DNA of 13,476 bases from Smittium culicis (Eukaryota; Kickxellomycota; Harpellomycetes; Harpellales; Legeriomycetaceae): the NCBI GenBank assembly GCA_001970855.1, contig LSSN01001581.1:1-13476 (forward strand). Reading direction: 5' to 3'. Both the position numbers and the translations under genes were made by a program. Below the pieces are notes generated by a model, which did no database searches, had not been told where the DNA came from, and was given only the letters and a program-made list of their open reading frames with translations. Positions 9,549 to 13,476 of the stretch are shown here, in pieces; position 1 is the first letter of the stretch; each line of letters opens with the position of its first letter.

Positions 9549-9747
9549 TAAACCCTTTCAGGGGCGCGTGGCATTTTTTGAACTGCCAAATTTATCCAAC
9601 CAAACGACAGTCTGATAAATCAATATAGTATTTTAATGATTTATAATTACTTAACAAAAATACATCCAATAGCTAATTATTGTTAATAGACTTACCCATT
9701 TACGACTTTTTAAAAAGCTATTGTGTGCTGGATCAGGAAAGGGCTAC
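9549..9747 (-). mobile_element. piggyBac-like MITE, family A, reverse orientation
   Basis: The left boundary TAAACCCTTTCAGGGGCGCG, followed by TGGCATTTTTTGAACTGCC, is the reverse complement of the A right end and its subterminal block. The other boundary, read on the minus strand, is CTCGTAGCCCTTTCCTGATCC, a worn A left end. About 199 bp, with both TTAA sites mutated. Confidence 0.65.
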
Positions 9748-9828
9748 GAGTATTTTCTTTCAAAAGGCTTAATTATACATTCTCAGCTATAAAAATAAAA
9801 CCCACAGGCTTTATCCTGTATTTTCTAT

Positions 9829-10023
9829 TTAACCTTTCTGGGGCCAAAGCTCTTAATATAATATAAATTTATTATTTATAATCTTGGTATAAATAATTAT
9901 TATTGGACTAGCTGTTGTAAAAATTCAATAAAAGTTCAATATTGACAATTAATTAGTTTACTTGTCATATGTATGGATAGTTTTTGCAGAATAAAAAAAG
10001 CAAACCGCTCCTGTAACAGTTAA
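9829..10023 (+). mobile_element. piggyBac-like MITE, family A
   Basis: It begins TTAACCTTTCTGGGGCCAAAG and ends AAACCGCTCCTGTAACAGTTAA. It is 195 bp with TTAA at both ends and the A-type interior (TTATTGGACTAGC). Its right TTAA is also the left TTAA of the next element. Confidence 0.75.
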
Positions 10024-10213
10024 CCCTTTCCCGTCCATCACTCATTAAAAAAGTGAATTTACTGATTCGCTAACGATTTAAAGTAAGTTAATTATTTGCT
10101 GCTTTAAATCAATATACCAATAGATTTTTTAACTTTCGAATTAATTATTTTATTAGTTTGCTGCTAGCCATATTTGGTAAAACAAAAACAGTCTACCGAC
10201 CAAGAAAGGGATA
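10020..10213 (+). mobile_element. piggyBac-like MITE, family B, abutting a family A copy
   Basis: The left end is TTAACCCTTTCCCGTCCATC. The right end GTCTACCGACCAAGAAAGGG is followed by ATAT instead of TTAA. About 194 bp. The left TTAA (10020-10023) is shared with the preceding A element, so one of them inserted at the other's terminal TTAA. Confidence 0.7.
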
Positions 10214-10501
10214 TATCTAAATGCTCGTTATGAAGTCGCCACAGTAATTGGTTCGCGTTTAATCGATTCTTGAGGAGGGCTTTTTTTATTTATGATAAAA
10301 TATTTTGATAATATATACTTTTATCAATTTCAACTGCAATTGTTAGCATTTCCCATGAAAATAAAATACAGATATTACATCAAGGATATCAGCTAGTAAT
10401 ACTATAAATTTTATAAATAATTTGAGTTTGACCATACTATTGGAATAATTTTATGATTTTTGCTAATATTGAGCCTATAGAAGCTGTGATACTAGCTGAT
10501 T

Positions 10502-10695
10502 TTAACCCTTTCACGGGTGGTAGACTATTTTTAACCCACAATATATAACCAACAGCGTTCAATTAAAATGCTTTAATTCCGAGGCCTTAAGAATTATTGA
10601 CACATTTTAATTAACAACAAATAAAAAACTTACTTATAAATCATAAACGAATCATAAATTTGATTTTTTTAAAGTGTTGAATGGGATAGGGTTAA
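10502..10695 (-). mobile_element. piggyBac-like MITE, family B, reverse orientation, intact ends
   Basis: It has TTAA at 10502-10505 and 10692-10695. The left boundary TTAACCCTTTCACGGGTGG leads into TAGACTATTTTT, the reverse complement of the B right end. The minus-strand reading of the other boundary is TTAACCCTATCCCATTCAAC. It is 194 bp and shares an exact 20-base stretch with the copy at 9159. Confidence 0.75.
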
Positions 10696-10971
10696 CAAAG
10701 ATAATTAATCACGATTTTCACTCAGTTTATTGAAAAACGATAATATATAGTGATTCTGGTACTTGAGTTACTTTGGTTAGACAAGTCTCGGAAAAAATAT
10801 AGTTGTGGGTCCTTCTGTACCAATAAGCTAACTTTAGGATTCGGTTTTTATAGCGGGATTGATAGTATTAAATTTGATAACTAGCATTGCTTATACAGTA
10901 ATTAAAATTTCCCCCGTAGTAATAAAAACGAACATTTATTGACATATCCTTTTCAATAATATGTATACTCT

Positions 10972-11166
10972 ATCAGCAGAATTAGAACCTTGAGCCAATG
11001 CCCAGTGGGTATGAAGCTGCTAGAGCGGCAGAGGGGGGTCGGTTGAAAAATTATTTTTGTAATATTTTTATAACTTGTTAAATATTTTTCGATAGTTTTT
11101 AGTATAATTTTAAATTGTTTTTAATAAACTCTCTGAAAAAAGAAAAAAAAATCAGCAGAATTAGAA
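10972..11166 (+). mobile_element. 5'-truncated LINE-like retroposon with 16-bp target-site duplication
   Basis: ATCAGCAGAATTAGAA occurs at 10972-10987 and again at 11151-11166, flanking a 163-bp insert. The insert starts inside a reading frame, has a short 3' untranslated stretch and ends in an A-rich tract (11135-11150). This is the signature of target-primed reverse transcription by a LINE: direct repeats of variable length, 5' truncation and an A tail. The first half is clearly GC-richer than its surroundings and the duplications are perfect, so the insertion is probably recent. Confidence 0.75.
10989..11081 (+). pseudogene. C-terminal end of a LINE-like reading frame in the retroposon
   Basis: Thirty codons and a TAA are open from the truncation point. 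The peptide reads LEPMPSGYEAARAAEGGRLK and then NYFCNIFITC. Its composition (Gly, Ala, Arg, Pro) is unlike translated AT-rich spacer and fits the end of a polyprotein. No start can exist here because the 5' part was never copied. The parent element is inferred from the insertion structure, not recognised by sequence. Confidence 0.5.
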
Positions 11167-11665
11167 ATTACTGAAGAGTAATTCAAATAATAAATCACTA
11201 GAAGCATCGATTTGCTATAAAATAGGATACAAGATCATGTTTATATATATTTTTTATGTTAAAAAGTCTAAGCTTGAGCTAAAAAAAAATTATCTGAGTA
11301 AATTCTATATTGAATACTAGTAGAACACCTGAATCATCGATTAATATTTCTACTAATAGTTAATTGATATATATATATAAAAGCCATGGAATATAAAAGA
11401 ATAAAATTTTTGACTTCAACAATTTAAAGCAAAGGCTCATCGATACTTGATTAATTTAAATTATAGTGTTCATATAAATAAAATGAAAAACTTTATTTAT
11501 CTTATCATGATGCTCTTTAAAAATAGCATTTAGATGTTAAGTTTGGTTTAATACTTTATTAACATATTGATTAATATGAAAGTAATAAATGTCTAAAGAA
11601 ACTAAATTTATTGAAAGTCTATATATAATATAAAGTTCTATTTAAATTTTCGAAATAAAATAGGA
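11167..11665. other. AT-rich spacer, 3' flank of the secreted-protein gene
   Basis: No gene seen. On the minus strand an AATAAA hexamer at 11612-11607, about 54 bases after the stop of the gene at 11666, is a plausible polyadenylation signal. Confidence 0.4.
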
Positions 11666-12151
11666 TTAGTTTTCATCATCATCCCTTCTGCGCTTCTTTA
11701 TAACTGGTCGAACAGCTCGTGGAGCAGGCAAAAGTTGAACAGATGAAAACTGTGTTCCGTATTGTAATTTGTTATCCGATGGTGCATATTGATTAGACAT
11801 GAGTCTGTTAACACCGCCACCTGTGCATCCAGATCCTGTGTACATTCTAACATATCCATTCTTTCTTCCGTAGAATATTGCAGAGTTGAAAGCTCCTACA
11901 TCATAACATTTGTTGAATTCAACATCAACCCTGTAGAAACTGTTTCCGTAATTCTTGTCTTTAAAGAACTCGAATGTATTTTGACTGGTTGGAGGAGGGG
12001 GAACAACTACGTTTTTATAGATAAAGTCGATTCCACCTGGGTTTAGCCCGTTTCCAAGCCCTCCAACGCTAGCGTTAGGATCAAGATCTTGTGACATGAC
12101 TGCCATGCTGAGTAGAGCAAGCGGAATGGTAAGCTTTAAAGAAGCCAACAT
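11666..12151 (-). CDS. Small secreted protein, possible beta/gamma-crystallin-like domain
   Basis: The 161-residue frame opens with ATG and a clear signal peptide (residues 1 to about 20: basic K6, then a Leu/Ile/Ala core, cleavage probably near MSQ). A Gly/Asn-rich stretch (28-40) and PPPP (51-54) form a linker to a domain at about 59-141. There, FEFFKDKNYGNSFYRVDV, KCYDV, VRMYTGSGCTGG and a final FSSVQLL have the strand spacing and aromatic/Gly pattern of small beta-rich secreted proteins of the crystallin or I36-inhibitor type. The only mature cysteines, C82 and C109, could form a disulfide. N26 is a possible glycosylation site (NAS). The tail IKKRRRDDDEN is first basic, then acidic, and could be a proprotein-processing or wall-binding end. 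No intron is needed and no membrane segment follows the signal. The fold is an inference from pattern; function is unknown. Confidence 0.75.
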   Translation of the reverse strand: MLASLKLTIPLALLSMAVMSQDLDPNASVGGLGNGLNPGGIDFIYKNVVVPPPPTSQNTFEFFKDKNYGNSFYRVDVEFNKCYDVGAFNSAIFYGRKNGYVRMYTGSGCTGGGVNRLMSNQYAPSDNKLQYGTQFSSVQLLPAPRAVRPVIKKRRRDDDEN

Positions 12152-12989
12152 AATTTATTTTCCCTAAATATCTATGATTTTTCTATTATGTTTTTAGATT
12201 CTTATTTTCTTACCTTATTGCTAAGTGCAAAATTTTGAAAATAAATAAAAAGGAAATTCGCAAAAAAATATATGTATTGATTTTTCACTATTTTAGCAAA
12301 TCTGAATTGCGGAGGATGCATTATTTATAAGGTTTTTTTTTGTATAAAGATAAATTTCTTTTTTCATAAGTATTTCTAAAATTTTGTTGAGATGAAAGTC
12401 TAGAAAACAAATATATTATCATTTCATTATATATGAGCTTAATTGTATTATAAAATTAGAATTTGATATCCACACACTTTGAAAAAAAATCAATTTTTTA
12501 ACTTTGGCGATTAAATATCTTTTGATTCGGTAAAAAATTTATTTTAATATTTATTAAAATTGACGATATTAAAATTAGTATTAAAATATTCTAGCACTTA
12601 TTAGCATAACGAAAATAAAGCATTGATATCTAATTTGATAACAGCATACAACTTTTTGAATATTTTGATCCAGTTAAATGCTCTTCAATTAATTTTTTTT
12701 TTAATTTAGACCTTCATAATATTTTTTTTCTCGATGTACTAATGTAAAATCGACCATTCAAGTATCTTTTACATCATGAGAGCCTAGAATTTATTTCTTT
12801 TTCAATCCAACAGTATTACACTTAGAATAATAATTTTTTTCTCCAAATATTAAAAATGTAACTATTAATGAATAGAACATGCAAAAAATAGTCTAGCCTA
12901 TTTATAAAATCTGGACTTGCTAATTAGCGAACCTATTTAGATTTATCAGAAAATTATTCGATGGTCTTTTGTACCCCAAACATAAGCTA
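12152..12989. other. 5' flank of the secreted-protein gene, no further gene seen
   Basis: AT-rich DNA without a convincing frame. On the minus strand CTTATAAATAA at about 12332-12322, some 170-180 bases before the ATG, is TATA-like and could serve the gene at 11666-12151. Confidence 0.3.
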
Positions 12990-13182
12990 TTAATTTAAAT
13001 AGCTAAAAAAAGTTGTACGATATTAAAATTAATAGTTGGCTTAATAAAGCGATATCAGTTTCTGTTGGCTGAACGAATTGATATTACCAATAATATGTAG
13101 AATCATGTTATATATTTTTTTATTTGACATCCTTTGTCTAATTCTGGTATTCAAAAAAAGTTAGCGGAGTTGAATTCGTTAA
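12990..13182 (+). mobile_element. Probable degenerate family A MITE
   Basis: The right end TTCAAAAAAAGTTAGCGGAG, ending in CGTTAA, is a worn form of the A right end. Interior text (TACGATATTAAAATTAATAG) aligns loosely with the copy at 7354. The left end is poorly preserved and its position is estimated from family length. Confidence 0.35.
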
Positions 13183-13296
13183 TCCTTTCATAGGCCAGCA
13201 TTAGTATTTTAACTAAAAATAAATTATTGGATAAATCGTAAATAGTATATACCCATTGGACGAGTTATAATCATTGCCAACAAATAGCCGCTATAA
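13179..13296 (+). mobile_element. Family A MITE, interrupted by the next copy
   Basis: The left end TTAATCCTTTCATAGGCCAGC and the interior AACTAAAAATAAATTATTGG match family A. After about 118 bp another A left end begins, so this copy is either truncated or split by a nested insertion, with its remainder beyond the window. Confidence 0.55.
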
Positions 13297-13476
13297 CCCT
13301 TTCCGGGGCAAGTACTCTTAAACTTTTTTAAAAATTATAATTGGATAAGTCATATTATATTTATTTGTTATTGGATATATAAAATTTACCGGCCAATTAT
13401 TTATTACTATATTATATTTATTTATCATATTGTCGTATGGTTGGATAATTTTGGTAGTTCAAAAAAGGCCAACCGC
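13293..13476 (+). mobile_element. Family A MITE, cut by the window edge
   Basis: It begins TATAACCCTTTCCGGGGC (TTAA mutated to ATAA) and runs through the A interior to a subterminal block ending GCCAACCGC at base 13476. That block matches 7499-7534 at 32 of 36 positions. About 15 bases of the right end should lie outside the window. Confidence 0.7.

Noticed and set aside
6380..11040. Many protein-like open stretches on the minus strand between MITEs, suggesting one large decayed gene
   Set aside because: Read in the best frame, stops occur at about 4-8% of codons, close to the roughly 8% expected for DNA of this base composition. The longest clear run (about 60 codons near 8450-8280) is expected several times by chance across six frames. 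No domain motif is recognisable.
11789..12046. 85-codon open frame on the plus strand
   Set aside because: It is antisense to the secreted-protein gene, whose signal peptide and domain pattern mark the minus strand as coding.
1..13476. tRNA or rRNA genes, CRISPR arrays
   Set aside because: No tRNA B-box with a fitting A-box and stem, no rRNA segment and no regularly spaced direct repeats were seen by eye.

Overview
The window is AT-rich eukaryotic DNA, most likely fungal. The main gene is a spliced, yeast-type glutamate-cysteine ligase with five short GT..TAG introns, and the intergenic DNA carries non-LTR retrotransposon and piggyBac-like debris. The low GC, frequent small introns and repeat load would suit an early-diverging fungus such as a gut-dwelling Harpellales species. 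That placement is an inference, because no marker gene in the window fixes it.

Layout. Bases 1-1352 hold a decayed non-LTR (LINE) retrotransposon on the minus strand. Its endonuclease domain is broken by stops and frameshifts, and it runs off the left edge before the reverse transcriptase. A 101-bp TTAA-flanked inverted-repeat element follows at 1442-1542, then an uncertain 93-codon open frame (1641-1919). GSH1 occupies 2505-5142 on the minus strand in six exons and encodes 711 residues. Its 5' flank holds a TTAGTCA motif of the Yap1/AP-1 type, but this overlaps a second, heavily decayed reverse-transcriptase fragment (about 5590-5990).

Bases 6.2-10.7 kb contain no intact gene. They hold at least eight short (167-199 bp) non-autonomous piggyBac-like elements of two families, here called A and B, with TTAACCCTTTC-type ends and TTAA target duplications. 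Two of them abut and share one TTAA. A 163-bp retroposon insertion follows at 10988-11150: the 3' end of a LINE-like reading frame, a 3' tail ending in an A-rich tract, and perfect 16-bp target-site duplications. The last 490 bases hold three stacked family A copies, the last cut by the window edge.

The only other convincing intact gene is at 11666-12151 (minus): a 161-residue secreted protein with a signal peptide, a Pro-rich linker, a possible crystallin-like beta domain with two cysteines, and an unusual basic-then-acidic tail. GSH1 makes glutathione in the cytosol and the second product is exported. Nothing in the sequence links the two genes functionally.
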